DNA from: Symbiodinium natans
Lineage: Eukaryota > Sar > Dinophyceae > Suessiales > Symbiodiniaceae
Assembly: GCA_905221605.1 (NCBI GenBank)
Contig: CAJNDS010002619.1
Coordinates: forward strand, 250,001 to 314,000
DNA length: 64,000 bases
Direction of reading: 5' to 3'
The number at the start of each line of letters is the position of its first letter. Position 1 is the stretch's first letter. Below the pieces are notes generated by a model. That model had not been told where the DNA came from and did no database searches. It saw nothing but the letters and a program-made list of their open reading frames with translations. Of this stretch, positions 45,489 to 55,649 are shown piece after piece. The position numbers and the translations under genes are program-made.

Positions 45489-46797
45489 TATGAAGTCCAG
45501 GGTTCGAGGTTTTACTTGGAGGTTCAGGCCAATGATAACTGTACTTGCAAGCCCCCGAAGTCCTGGAAGTAGGTTAGAAGTAGACTTATAGTGGGCTTTA
45601 AGTGCGCATGAACCTCCAAGTAGGGCTTTAAGGGTTTTGGCTTTAGGGCATAGAGTTTCGGGCTTCAGGTACCCAATAATGGGCGTTGTTGTACTTGATG
45701 GGGACTCATTACCAGGGCATATTTGCCATATTCAGGATGTATACCCCAGAAGGGGCCCATTGTTTCGAACAACGCCGGTATGATACCCTGAACCTTGATA
45801 CCCTAACCCGAAGGGTGCAACATCCCTAATTCCTACTGGACCGTTTCTATCCAAGAACCCGCGAGTCTCAGCCCAGAACCTACCAGAACCTAGGGTTTGT
45901 CTAAGCCCTAAACCCTAAACCCAAACCCCAAATCCCAAACCCCAAACCCTAAACGAAACCAGCGGGCCCCAACGAGAACACATCGCGCCACAGACCCTCA
46001 CACGTCGGCCAGCAGTCTGTCTCTACTCGCCGGGCACCAAATCTGTCTGAGTGACTTAGAACCTTATACCGCGAACCCTAAACCCTAAGCCTTAACCCCT
46101 AAACCCTAAATTAAACCCTAGACCTTAAACCTTAAACCCAAACCCTAAAGCCTTAAAGCCTAGATCCAACACGACCTCCTCAGCCCTAACAAGATAGCTT
46201 CCCAGGCGCCCCGCATCATAGATCTGGCTGGGGCATGATTTCCTTGAATAAGTTTTCCGGGGTAAGCTTAAGGTTTAGCGTTCATTCAGCACAACGGCGG
46301 AATCAGTTCTGTGGTATACTGTGGTTTAGGGTTTAGGTGTAGGGTTCCTGCGCGCGTTTGTTCGTTGGTTAAACTAAACCCACACCTTAAACACCAAACC
46401 CTGTAACCCCCAACCATCCTAAACTAGACACCGAAGGCTAGCCGCCCTAACACGCCTAAAGTCTGCTTAAGGACCCCCTCAAAACATAAGAGTAGAATCC
46501 CGAGGCCAGTGCAACTATGATGATCCTTTTCGGGTCCCTTAGGCAAGTCCCTAGCCCCAAGCCCTTGCAGCCCTTGTTAAGTGTCCATATTGCAGGTATC
46601 ATCCGCTCCACCCCCAATCACCCCAATCACCCTAAACCCTAACGGGTAACGCCCCAAAGAAGCCATAGTTTAGAACCACCTCCAGCTGGGCTAAAGGTGA
46701 CGCGCCTCGCGTGATCCCACCGCCCGCAAAACCACCAGGGACCCGCAGATAGTTAGGTTTAAGGGCTTGGGGTTTGGGGTGTATACAGGTGTAGGGG

Positions 46798-46883
46798 TTT
46801 AGGGGTTTAGGGGTTTAGGGGTTTAGGGGTTTAGGGGTTTAGGGGTTTAGGGGTTTAGGGGTTTAGGGGTTTAGGGGTTTAGG
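46798..46883 (+). repeat. Perfect TTTAGGGG octamer array
   Basis: Ten to eleven uninterrupted copies of tttagggg, then tttagggcc. This is the complement of the cccctaaa run at about 32,480-32,512 and one base longer than the canonical heptamer. Confidence 0.95.
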
Positions 46884-48219
46884 GCCAAGGGCTTGCCTGC
46901 AAGGCTGCGCTCGGCTGTTGTTTCCAGGGTTAGGTGCGTCAAGAAGAAACTTCCAGGCACTTGCATGTGGGTAGTTGGAATACGGTCCATAGAACGCCCT
47001 AAACCCCAAACCCTAGACCCCAAGCCCTAAACCCTAAACCGTGGTGCGAACCTCGTCATGGCCCTCCGAATCGCCTTCCATTCCTAAACGCCTCACGTCC
47101 TGAACCCCTCAAACAATTAAAGCCAATAAATCCTTTCAACCCAATGGGAAGAACGGTGAAAACACTTAGCCCGAAATTTTGATTTTATGAACCTCTAAAC
47201 CCTGAACCTCTCGACCCGAAACCCTACTCCAAACGCCTGAATGCGACACCCTAAATCCGTAAACCTCTAAGCCCTAAAATCCTGAGAAGCCCAACCAGGG
47301 CCGAAAACCGTAATCCCGTATTGAACCCTACAACCCAAACTCTAAGCACAAGCGACATTGAGTTCAAAACCCTCAACCCTGAACCCTGAACCCTGAACCC
47401 TAAACCCTCCCCCTATGCTGCTGAGGTGCGGCGCAGGTCCTGGCTGCACAAAAGGCCGGGTGAGCATTCGGAACCTCCGGGCAACACGCCAAGAGGGTGG
47501 CTTTAGGGTTTAGGGTTTAGGGTTTAGAGTTCTTCATTTTACAAGGTACAGGGTTTAGGGTTTAAGTTTTTTTTGTGTTGTAGGGTTCAGGGTTTACGGT
47601 TTGCAGGATGTTTGGGTTCAAGGTGTTGATAGGGCTTTCATAGAGCTTTTCGGGCCTGTAATGCGGCATCATTTGGGGTTTGTAGGGTTTCAGGGGTCTG
47701 GGGGCCTGGAATTTAGTGTTTCTGGTTTGGGGTTGAAGGCTTTTGGCTTAAATGGATGCGGGAGAGCGGTTCACTGGCACAGGTGGTCCATCATCATGTT
47801 TCGTCTCAGGTCAAGTCGAATGCTTCAGGAGCTGCGCAGATCAGCTTGGGTTAGTACAGGAATGTGGCTGACGCATGACTCAGCCAGATGCAACCCCTCC
47901 TAGCAAGCCTTGTCGAATGGGTGGCCTAAACCCTAAACCCTAAACCCTAAACCCTGTGGCCCAAGAGGTTGCTTGTATGAGCACGCAATAGTCACAACTG
48001 CAGTGACCTGGGATGTCTGTAGGGCTTCTGTCTGGGGCATTTGTGGTTTAGGGTTAAACGCTAAAATGAACCCTAAATGTCCGAAGCCCCTTGAAAGCCT
48101 GAACATTTCAATCCCTGTAAGCCCAAATGATTTGTTTTTTTGGGTTGGTTCTGGAGGCTAGGGGCCTTACCCGGAGGTTCTCGTTTGGTGGTTTAGGGTT
48201 TCGGGTTTAGGGTACCAGG

Positions 48220-48605
48220 TCTGCCACAAGTACACCTGACCGTATGACAACTTTGTGAACATGGGACCTCAACTGACCGTTGCGCATAGTGCTGTTATTC
48301 AGAGCGCTTTGTTCACCCGCTCACACACATCCGTGTTTAATATTTTCCAAACAGTGAAGACAGCCATGAAACACAACATATTTATTAATTAATGCCGCTC
48401 AACATTTCTCCATGTGCAAGCCATGACATGAGCACGTGAAGGTTACTAACAGCCCGAAGCAAAACATAAGGCAACGAATGGCGGTTGCACTAGATTATGG
48501 GAGCCGTTTTGTTAAATTCCGATGGAGACACTATTTACAGTATTTTATATTGCTAATAGACCGTATTTACAGTCATGCCCTTACCCTTTGAGCCTAAACC
48601 GTTTT
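48220..48605. other. Left edge of composite island, no recognised gene
   Basis: AT-richer, unique-looking sequence after the last telomere word (about 48,210). Nothing recognised before the start of the first 78-bp array. Confidence 0.5.
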
Positions 48606-48611
48606 TCAACA

Positions 48612-49560
48612 AACAGGAACCGTTTGGGGTCCTCTCCTCAGAAAAAAATGTCACGCGCTTGGCCAGATGGGTGTCACGCGCTTCGGGCCTGTGGTCTCCC
48701 ATGGTCTCCGATCATGAGCACAATTGGGGCCAATTGGGGCCGGGTGGGTGTCACGCGCTTCGGGGCCTGTGGTCCCCCATGGTCTCCGATCATGAGCACG
48801 ATTGGGGCCAATTGGGGCCGGGTGGGTGTCACACACTTCGGGGCCTGTGGTCTCCCATGGTCTCCGATCATGAGCACAATTGGGGCCAATTGGGGCCGGG
48901 TGGGTGTCACGCGCTTCGGGGCTTGTGGTCTCCCATGGTCTCCGATCATGAGCACAATTGGGGCCAATTGGGGCCGGGTGGGTGTGACGCGCTTCGGGGG
49001 CTGTGGTCTCCCATGGTCTCCGATCATGAGCACAATTGGGGCCAATTGGGGCCGGGTGGGTGTCACGCGCTTCGGGGCCTGTGGTCTCCCATACTCTCCG
49101 ATCATGAGCACAATTGGGACCAATTGGGGCCGGGTGGGTGTCACGCGCTTCGGGGCCTGTGGTCTCCCATGGTCTCCGATCATGAGCACAATTGGGGCCA
49201 ATTGGGGCCGGGTGGGTGTCACGCGCTTCGGGGCCTGTGGTCTCCCATGGTCTCCGATCATGAGCACAATTGGGGCCAATTGGGGCCGGGTGGGTGTCAC
49301 GCGCTTCGGGGCCTGTGGTCTCCCATGGTCTCCGATCATGAGCACAATTGGGGCCATTGGGGCCTTGTGGGTGTCACGCGCTTCGGGCCTGTGGTTTTTC
49401 CCCAAAAGGGAACCGTTTGGGGTGCTCTCCTCAGACAAAAGTGTCAAGCGATTGGCGACGGGTGGCACGCGCTTGGGTCCGTGGTCTCCCGTGGCAGTAC
49501 AAACTTGGGACGGTCTGGCGCGGTTGGGTCCGTGGTCTCCCATGGTCTCCGGTCATGACC
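48612..49560 (+). repeat. 78-bp satellite array 1, ~9 direct units
   Basis: Header aacaggaaccgtttggggtc, ctctcctcagaaaaaaatgt, then units starting gtgtcacgcgcttcgg at 48,671, 48,748, 48,826, 48,904, 48,982 and so on to 49,371. Each unit holds cctgtggtctcccatggtct, ccgatcatgagcacaattgg and ggccaattggggccgggtgg. The header recurs in changed form at about 49,408-49,450, followed by decayed unit pieces. As 78 is 26 codons, frames of 289-356 codons stay open on both strands (repeat CHALRGLWSPMVSDHEHNWG); not genes. Confidence 0.96.
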
Positions 49561-49591
49561 GCAATGATACTGGGCGGGTGTCACGAGTTTA

Positions 49592-51212
49592 AAAGCTGAT
49601 CTTTTGTCTTAAAGACAGAGGCTGCGTACAGAAGAAGCCTCTGTCCAAATGCATTTCTCGCCCGTGCTTTAATGCATTCAGCTGTTTTCGCTTTGAAAAA
49701 GTGCAGAAAGACTGGCGGCGTTGCACATGTGGAAAGCAAGACCAAATGCGTTTTTCAGGCCTGGCAAAATGCGTTCGGCAGCGTCTGGTCATCCATGTCT
49801 ATTGGGTTATCTTTGCTCCATTACAGCATGAAAAACAAACGAAATCAAAACAAACAAGTAGATTGGTGTTTGACGACCAACATCTACCCGACATGCATTT
49901 CTAGGGCATTCCAAATGCATTTTTCGTCGCCCGAAGAATGCATTTGGCACTGGTCTCCTATCATGTTGCAATCTTGGGTTCTGCCGGCTCATGACTTCTT
50001 CGAAATTTCATATCTTTCTGCGCATAGGAACATCTATATATAGGATTTGAACGCGTTTAGAACCATAATCACCGTTTCGCAAAATTCCCGAAAAAGGGGC
50101 CCAAAATCAGAAGCAACATGCCCAGATGCATTTTGCAAAGCAGGCAACGTGCATTCGCGCAGCTTGCTCCTTCCAAAACCACAGTAAAAAACTCACTTGA
50201 TAACTGACTTTTGTCTTAAAGACAGAGGCTGCGTACAGAAGAAGCCTCTGTCCAAATGCATTTCTCGCCCGTGCTTTAATGCATTCAGCTGTTTTCGCTT
50301 TGAAAAAGTGCAGAAAGACTGGCGGCGTTGCACATGTGGAAAGCAAGACCAAATGCGTTTTTCAGGCCTGGCAAAATGCGTTCGGCAGCGTCTGGTCATC
50401 CATGTCTATTGGGTTATCTTTGCTCCGTTACAGCATGAAAAACAAACGAAATCAAAACGAACAAGTAGATTTGTGTTTTACGACCAACATCTACCCGACA
50501 TGCATGTCTAGGGCATTCCAAATGCATTTTTCGTCGCCAGAAGAATGCGTTTGGCACTGGTTTCCTATCATGTTTAGTCTTGGTTTCTGCTGGCTCATGA
50601 CGTATTCGATTCTTCTGATGTGTTTTCTGTGCATAAAAGTAGCTCTAGGAATTGAAAAACGCGTTTAGAACAATGTTCGACATTTTGCAGGAGTACCGAA
50701 ACAGACCCAGAATCAGGAAGAACATGCTCAGGTGCATTTTTCAAAGTGGGCAAAATGCATTCGCGCAGCTTGCTCCTTCCACAACCACAATAGAATTGAG
50801 TTAAGAGCTGATCCTTCGTCGTAAAGACAAGCTGCGTACAGAAGAGGCGAATGCGCAGCTGCGTTTTTTCGCACGTGCCTAAATGCACTCAGCTGTTTTC
50901 GCCTGTGAAAAAGTACAGAAGAGAGAGCATGGCATTGCAAATGTAGAAAGCAAGACCAAATGCATTTTTCAGGCCTGGCAAAATGCATGTGGGCAGCGCT
51001 TGGACATCCATGTCAATCCCTCGTTTGGATTGGGAAAGGGTTGTTCCGACCCCTGGCAGCTCCAAAGAGAAGCCTGAAACCCACGCCTCCATACTGAGCC
51101 CAATTTTTCTGATTGTAAACTCGGCCTGCCGAGTTCTACGCGTCGCGTTATTGTTTCATGCCGCTTTTTCTTGATCTACAATCTTACTGTTTGGGGTCTT
51201 CGCCGGCATAAT
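49592..51212. repeat. Three ~607-bp tandem units packed with ATGCAT-armed hairpins
   Basis: Units start near 49,592, 50,199 and 50,809 (the third is partial and more diverged). Each begins agctgatctttt, gtcttaaagacagaggctgc (third: tcgtaaagacaagctgc). Each carries several short palindromes with arms of atgcatt type: 49,649-49,677, 49,744-49,775, 49,911-49,947 (ccaaatgcatt...aatgcatttgg, 11-bp perfect arms), 50,124-50,157 and their repeats at 50,519-50,555 and 50,958-50,994 (centre aggcct). Minus-strand translations give recurring ARPEKxIWSCF blocks, which reflect the hairpins rather than a protein. Confidence 0.9.
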
Positions 51213-51221
51213 TGAAGTATT

Positions 51222-52160
51222 GTTCCCCAAACAGGAACCGTTTGGGGTCCTCTCCTCAGAAAAAAATGTCACGCGCTTGGCCAGATGGGTGTCACGCGCT
51301 TCGGGCCTGTGGTCTCCCATGGTCTCCGATCATGAGCACAATTGGGGCCAATTGGGGCCGGGTGGGTGTCATGCGCTTCGGGGCCTGTGGTCTCCCATGG
51401 TCTCCGATCATGAGCACAATTGGGGCCAATTGGGGCCGGGTGGGTGTCACGCGCTTCGGGGCCCGTGGTCTCCCATGGGTCTCCGATCATGAGCACAATT
51501 GGGGCCAATTGGGGCCGGGTGGGTGTGACGCGCTTCGGGGCCTGTGGTCTCCCATGGTCTCCGATCATGAGCACAATTGGGGCCAATTGGGGCCGGGTGG
51601 GTGTCACGCGCTTCGGGGCCTGTGGTCTCCCATGGTCTCCGATCATGAGCACAATTGGGGCCCATTGGGGCCGGGTGGGTGTCACGCGCTTCGGGGCCCA
51701 ATTGTGCTCATGATGGGAGACCATGGGAGACCACAGGCCCAGAAGCGCGTGAAACCCACCCGGCCCCAATTGGCCCCAATTGTGCTCATGATCGGAGAGT
51801 ATGGGAGACCACAGGCCCCGAACCCGGCCCCAATTGGCCCCAATCGTGCTCATGATCGGAGACCGTGCGAGACCACAGGCCCCGAAGCGCGTGACACCCA
51901 CCCGGCCCCAATTGCCCCCAATTGTGCTCAAATCGGAGACCATGGGAGACCACAGGCCCCGAAGCGCGTGACACCCACCCGACCCCAATTGGCCCCAATT
52001 GTGCTCATGATCGGAGACCATGGGAGACCACAGGCCCCGACCCGGCCCCAATGGTCTCCGATCATGAGCACAATTGGGGCCAATTGGGGCCGGGTGGGTG
52101 TCACGCGCTTCGGGGCCTGTGGTCTCCCATGGGAAACTATGGGTTATGAGTGCGCAGGCC
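51222..52160. repeat. 78-bp satellite array 2, with inverted middle block
   Basis: Same header and unit as array 1 (offset 2,618 bp). Direct units at about 51,233-51,698, inverted units at 51,699-52,050, direct again from about 52,050 to 52,135. In the inverted part some units have lost the gcgcgtgacacccac section (near 51,820 and 52,040). Frames of 337 (plus) and 387 (minus) codons cross it and are artefacts. Confidence 0.95.
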
Positions 52161-52493
52161 CCGAGCTCCCCGGCATGCCGAAGCGCTCGCGAGGTCCCAC
52201 GCACGACTGGTCCACCTGTCCGTGAAACGTTCCACTTCAGGAACAGCCACATAACTTGCGCGAGGCAAACTGCACATGCCTGGCACAGGAGATGGAGCTG
52301 ATCTGTCTCAGCTGTACAAAATGAAAATAAAAATGCTGTCATCAGATGCCTGGAGGCTACAAGACCAAGCAGGCAGAGCTGCAAAGGCTTAGATGGTCCT
52401 CTCATTTGAGGCCCTAAGAACGGAATCATCATTTCATTCAGTGTAGCACGTCAGTCGAGCTGACGACTCGGGCGGTCACACTTGCTTAGGCCA

Positions 52494-54328
52494 TCATCTA
52501 GCATTGGCAGCGTGAGTCGCCAGGATGTACTCTTCAAGTTCCTTTGACGCTGCTGCCGCAGCTCGGATGATTGCGATTTCTTGCTTTTCGGCGGACTCAA
52601 AAGCTCGATGCCATTTGGCTCGCGAGGAGTCCACACAGCGCGCAGCTCGCTCCTTATTTGCGGCCTCGTCCGCAATTTGGTTAAGTCGCCTACACTTCGT
52701 TGCCTCGAGAGGGGTCGGCGGGCTCCATCCATCTTTCTTTCCATGTGAAGGCACCCACACAAAATCGATGATGTTGCCTTGCTCCCGGAGATGTAGTAGA
52801 TCGCGACGGGCACGACCGGCTAACAGTGGAGCTGAGCAGTTGGTCGGCGATTGCACGGCTTTGATCGCCGACTTGCAATCGACTAAAACTGCAATCCGGG
52901 CACCGTGGATGCAGGCAACCCGCGACGCATGAAGAAAGAAAACGATGGCCTGAAGTTCCTGCCGAAAAGGGCTTTGATCTTCATGGCTGTCCCCACAGGC
53001 CAAAGGTTCGTTCTCACTCTCAACAACAATTGCAAAAGCCCCAATGTCATCTTGCGAACTTCCATCCGTTGCCACCAGCAGTAGATCACTGAGCTTTGCC
53101 CGCAAAATGACTTCAACGAGGCGCTGCACAAACCTTTGCACGTTTCCAGCTGCTGGCGCAGCAGGAAACTCTTGAATCCGTGCTCCAAATAGTCGCTCCT
53201 GGACCCTTTCGGTGGGCAATTGCAGGTTGCAGCGAAGTCTCTGAGTGTGCTCACACGTCCAGGTTATGTGCGGGCGAGAGGGCCAAGCACCTCCACATCT
53301 GCAAAGAACAGCTTGTCCAGAGATAGCACGAAGGCCGTGCCGAGCCTTATGGTACCAAGCAGTGCCGCCTGTTGCCAGGCAAGCTCGACGAATTTCCAAG
53401 GAGGCGCTGGGCTGTCCAAGTGAACGATGTCCAGCAAAAGCATACCTTGCCCCTTCTGGGGGCTTCGGAAGCGCCATGCCGCGGGCCAAATTATCGTCAG
53501 ACCTGTGATAACTTCTGGAAACCCTACCGCATTCCATCACAGCCTTGTATCTGTGCGCCTCAGTGAGCCATTGAATGAGCACTTTGAAAGAGTCGACTCC
53601 AAAGAAGTACTTCCTTTGCACGCCGTTGTCGTCAGTTCGAGAAAGGGCCTTGTCACGGACAAGCGCTTGCCAGTTAAGTCGCTCTAGGACCTCTTGCGCC
53701 ATTGGAAAGATGACGCCCCAAGCAGGAAAAGCATTTGTCAAAGGCAAGGTGTCCAACCACTCAGGAGGTTTGCAGACGTAACGCCATAACCCTTTCAGGG
53801 CGGCTTTGTCCAGCGCCCACCGCAAATTCAGATCCCAGCCAAAGACCTCATAGAGCAGAATCGCAGGAGTTTCGTCCGTGCAGTGCTGTTTGTAGACGGC
53901 CCGGGTGGCTTTTTGGATCTCCCTGATTTCCCGGCTGCATGGCTCAGCAACTCCTGCCGCCCAAAGAACAGCCGAGAAGACTAAGCTGTGAATAACCAGC
54001 TTCTTGTGAGCGGCATTCGGGCCGAGGACTTTAAGATAGTGCAATCGCAACAGCAGTACTCGGAGATGAAGTTTCAGCGGGGAAGCATTTTGAACTTGTA
54101 GGTCCAATCGAACACCGAGGATATCAAGATGGCTTGTGCGTTTGTATCCACGCCTTTCAGCTATTACATCCAACGAATGGTCATCGAGGGCAGCAGCTAC
54201 TCCACATTTGCTGGGCTTGCAGGTAAAATTAAACGCAGCATCATATATGTCGCTTTTATGAAGCGCCAGAGAGACCGCAGCCACTGGGTCGGGCATTGAA
54301 TGATCCGGCCATATCATTCTGTCGTCAC
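52494..54328 (-). mobile_element. 5'-truncated LINE (non-LTR retrotransposon)
   Basis: The element begins on its 5' side exactly where the reverse-transcriptase DD codons start, next to hairpin-unit sequence (junction at about 54,322-54,330 around acagaagaggcgaatgc). It ends beyond the stop at 52,494, perhaps near 52,440. Truncation at the 5' end is the usual outcome of target-primed reverse transcription. No poly-A tail or target-site duplication was identified. Confidence 0.85.
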
Positions 54329-54458
54329 AGAAGAGGCGAATGCGCAGCTGCGTTTTTCGCACGTGCCTAAATGCACTCAGAAGTACAGAAGAGAGAGCAT
54401 GGCATTGCAAATGTAGAAAGCAAGACCAAATGCATTTTTCAGGCCTGGCAAAATGCAT
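52494..54458 (-). CDS. LINE ORF2 C-terminal part: RT tail, zinc-type motif, RNase H
   Basis: A 654-codon frame. Residues 1-44 are read from flanking hairpin-unit DNA and are not part of the element. Residues 44-50 CDDRMIW are the end of the RT active-site box; LDILGVRL (111-118) is a later RT block. C386, C388, H397, C402 and H404 form a CxC...H...C arrangement like the RT-associated zinc motif. RNase H follows at about 458-605 with D465 (ATDGSS), E501 (RQELQAI), D527 (VLVDCKSA), H572 (VPSHGKKDG) and D597 (QIADEAANK), all catalytic positions present. No stop or frameshift in 1.8 kb, so the insertion is young or the frame is kept by chance. The RT palm upstream of the DD is missing, so it cannot be autonomous. 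Confidence 0.9.
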   Translation of the reverse strand: MHFARPEKCIWSCFLHLQCHALSSVLLSAFRHVRKTQLRIRLFCDDRMIWPDHSMPDPVAAVSLALHKSDIYDAAFNFTCKPSKCGVAAALDDHSLDVIAERRGYKRTSHLDILGVRLDLQVQNASPLKLHLRVLLLRLHYLKVLGPNAAHKKLVIHSLVFSAVLWAAGVAEPCSREIREIQKATRAVYKQHCTDETPAILLYEVFGWDLNLRWALDKAALKGLWRYVCKPPEWLDTLPLTNAFPAWGVIFPMAQEVLERLNWQALVRDKALSRTDDNGVQRKYFFGVDSFKVLIQWLTEAHRYKAVMECGRVSRSYHRSDDNLARGMALPKPPEGARYAFAGHRSLGQPSASLEIRRACLATGGTAWYHKARHGLRAISGQAVLCRCGGAWPSRPHITWTCEHTQRLRCNLQLPTERVQERLFGARIQEFPAAPAAGNVQRFVQRLVEVILRAKLSDLLLVATDGSSQDDIGAFAIVVESENEPLACGDSHEDQSPFRQELQAIVFFLHASRVACIHGARIAVLVDCKSAIKAVQSPTNCSAPLLAGRARRDLLHLREQGNIIDFVWVPSHGKKDGWSPPTPLEATKCRRLNQIADEAANKERAARCVDSSRAKWHRAFESAEKQEIAIIRAAAAASKELEEYILATHAANAR

Positions 54459-54683
54459 GTGGGCAGCGCTTGGACATCCATGTCAATCCCTCGTTTGGAT
54501 TGGGAAAGGGTTGTTCCGACCCCTGGCAGCTCCAAAGAGAAGCCTGAAACCCACGCCTCCATACTGAGCCCAATTTTTCTGATTGTAAACTCGGCCTGCC
54601 GAGTCCTACGCGTCGCGTTATTGTTTCATGCCGCTTTCCCTTGATCTACAATCTTACTGTTTGGGGTCTTCGCCGGCATAATT
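54329..54683. repeat. Fourth copy of the hairpin unit (3' part)
   Basis: Matches 50,842-51,212 nearly base for base from agaggcgaatgcgcagctgc to cttcgccggcataatt, with one deletion of about 21 bp after aatgcactcag and a few substitutions. It flanks the LINE on its 5' side. Confidence 0.93.
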
Positions 54684-54689
54684 TTGTTT

Positions 54690-55070
54690 CGAGCGACTTG
54701 TTTCGAACTGCAATCAGCTACAGGAAGCATCTTAGGTTTACATTGTACAGCGGATATGAATTCAGTACAATATGTTCTCCTTCTGAGTGATTAGAGTGAT
54801 TAGAGACGTATATTATTGATGGTGTACGCGCTTTCTTGTTTCTATTGGTGTACCATTTGTCATCTTTACATATTTCTTCAGCTGTTGAGAACTGTATCTT
54901 GTGTTTCATTTCTTCATAATCCAAGCACTTGGTTCTCGAGTTCGTGTTTGCGTATTCTTAAGGGGAGCGTCAATTCTGGGCTATGTTTATCAGTTCCGAG
55001 GAGCTGTTTTTCCAAACTTCAAGCTTCTTATCTCCACGTTTATCTTGAATAGAATTGCTTTGTGGACCCT
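54690..55070. other. Right edge of composite island, no recognised gene
   Basis: AT-rich unique sequence ending where ccccaaaccctaaac words resume at about 55,080. Confidence 0.5.
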
Positions 55071-55179
55071 CAACTCTACACCCCAAACCCTAAACACAAA
55101 TCTGTGTGTGCGTATACATATATACAATCCAACATTAAAGATCTTCTTTTGCCACCTGAGGAGATTGGCCTGTCGAGTC

Positions 55180-55260
55180 GGCAACCCCAAACCCCAAACC
55201 CCAAACCCCAAACCCCAAACCCTAAACCCCAAACCCCAAACCCTAAACCGTAAGCCCTAA
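55180..55260 (-). repeat. CCCCAAA heptamer-variant array
   Basis: About ten units of accccaa or accctaa in tandem (ccccaaaccccaaacccc...), a G-for-A variant of the telomere-like heptamer on the other strand. Confidence 0.9.
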
Positions 55261-55588
55261 ACCCTATGCGGAGGAAACCGCATAGGGACCTACGAACACG
55301 TACCCTAAACCCGAAACCGTAAACCCTCAACCCGAACTTACCCTACTCCGAGCCCCTAAACTCTTGAGTATTCGAGTTTTTTCGAGTTGAGGGTAGGTTG
55401 CTATGGGTTTCGGAGGTTTTGGGTTTTAGGATGGTTTTGGGTGTTTAGGGTTTATAGACCCTAAGCCCCAAGCCCTAAGCCTCTTAGTGTGACAGTGAGG
55501 GGCGTTGGGCTCAAGTTCTAAATATTCACTTCGAAACTGCGAAACTCGTGAAGCCGAAAAAACTCTCAAAACCCCATAAGCCCTGCAG

Positions 55589-55646
55589 CCCTAAACCCTA
55601 AACCCTAAACCCTAAACCCTAAACCCTAAACCCTAAACCCTAAACC
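55589..55646 (-). repeat. Perfect CCCTAAA array, 8 copies
   Basis: Eight uninterrupted heptamers, followed by degenerate words. Confidence 0.96.
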
Positions 55647-55649
55647 CGA

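Noticed and set aside
48522-49592. Open frames of 289-356 codons on both strands
   Set aside because: They are produced by a 78-bp repeat (26 codons), so any stop-free unit frame stays open; both strands and several frames are open at once.
51212-52432. Open frames of 337 (plus) and 387 (minus) codons
   Set aside because: Same 78-bp repeat, including an inverted block; the translations switch between the two strands' repeat peptides.
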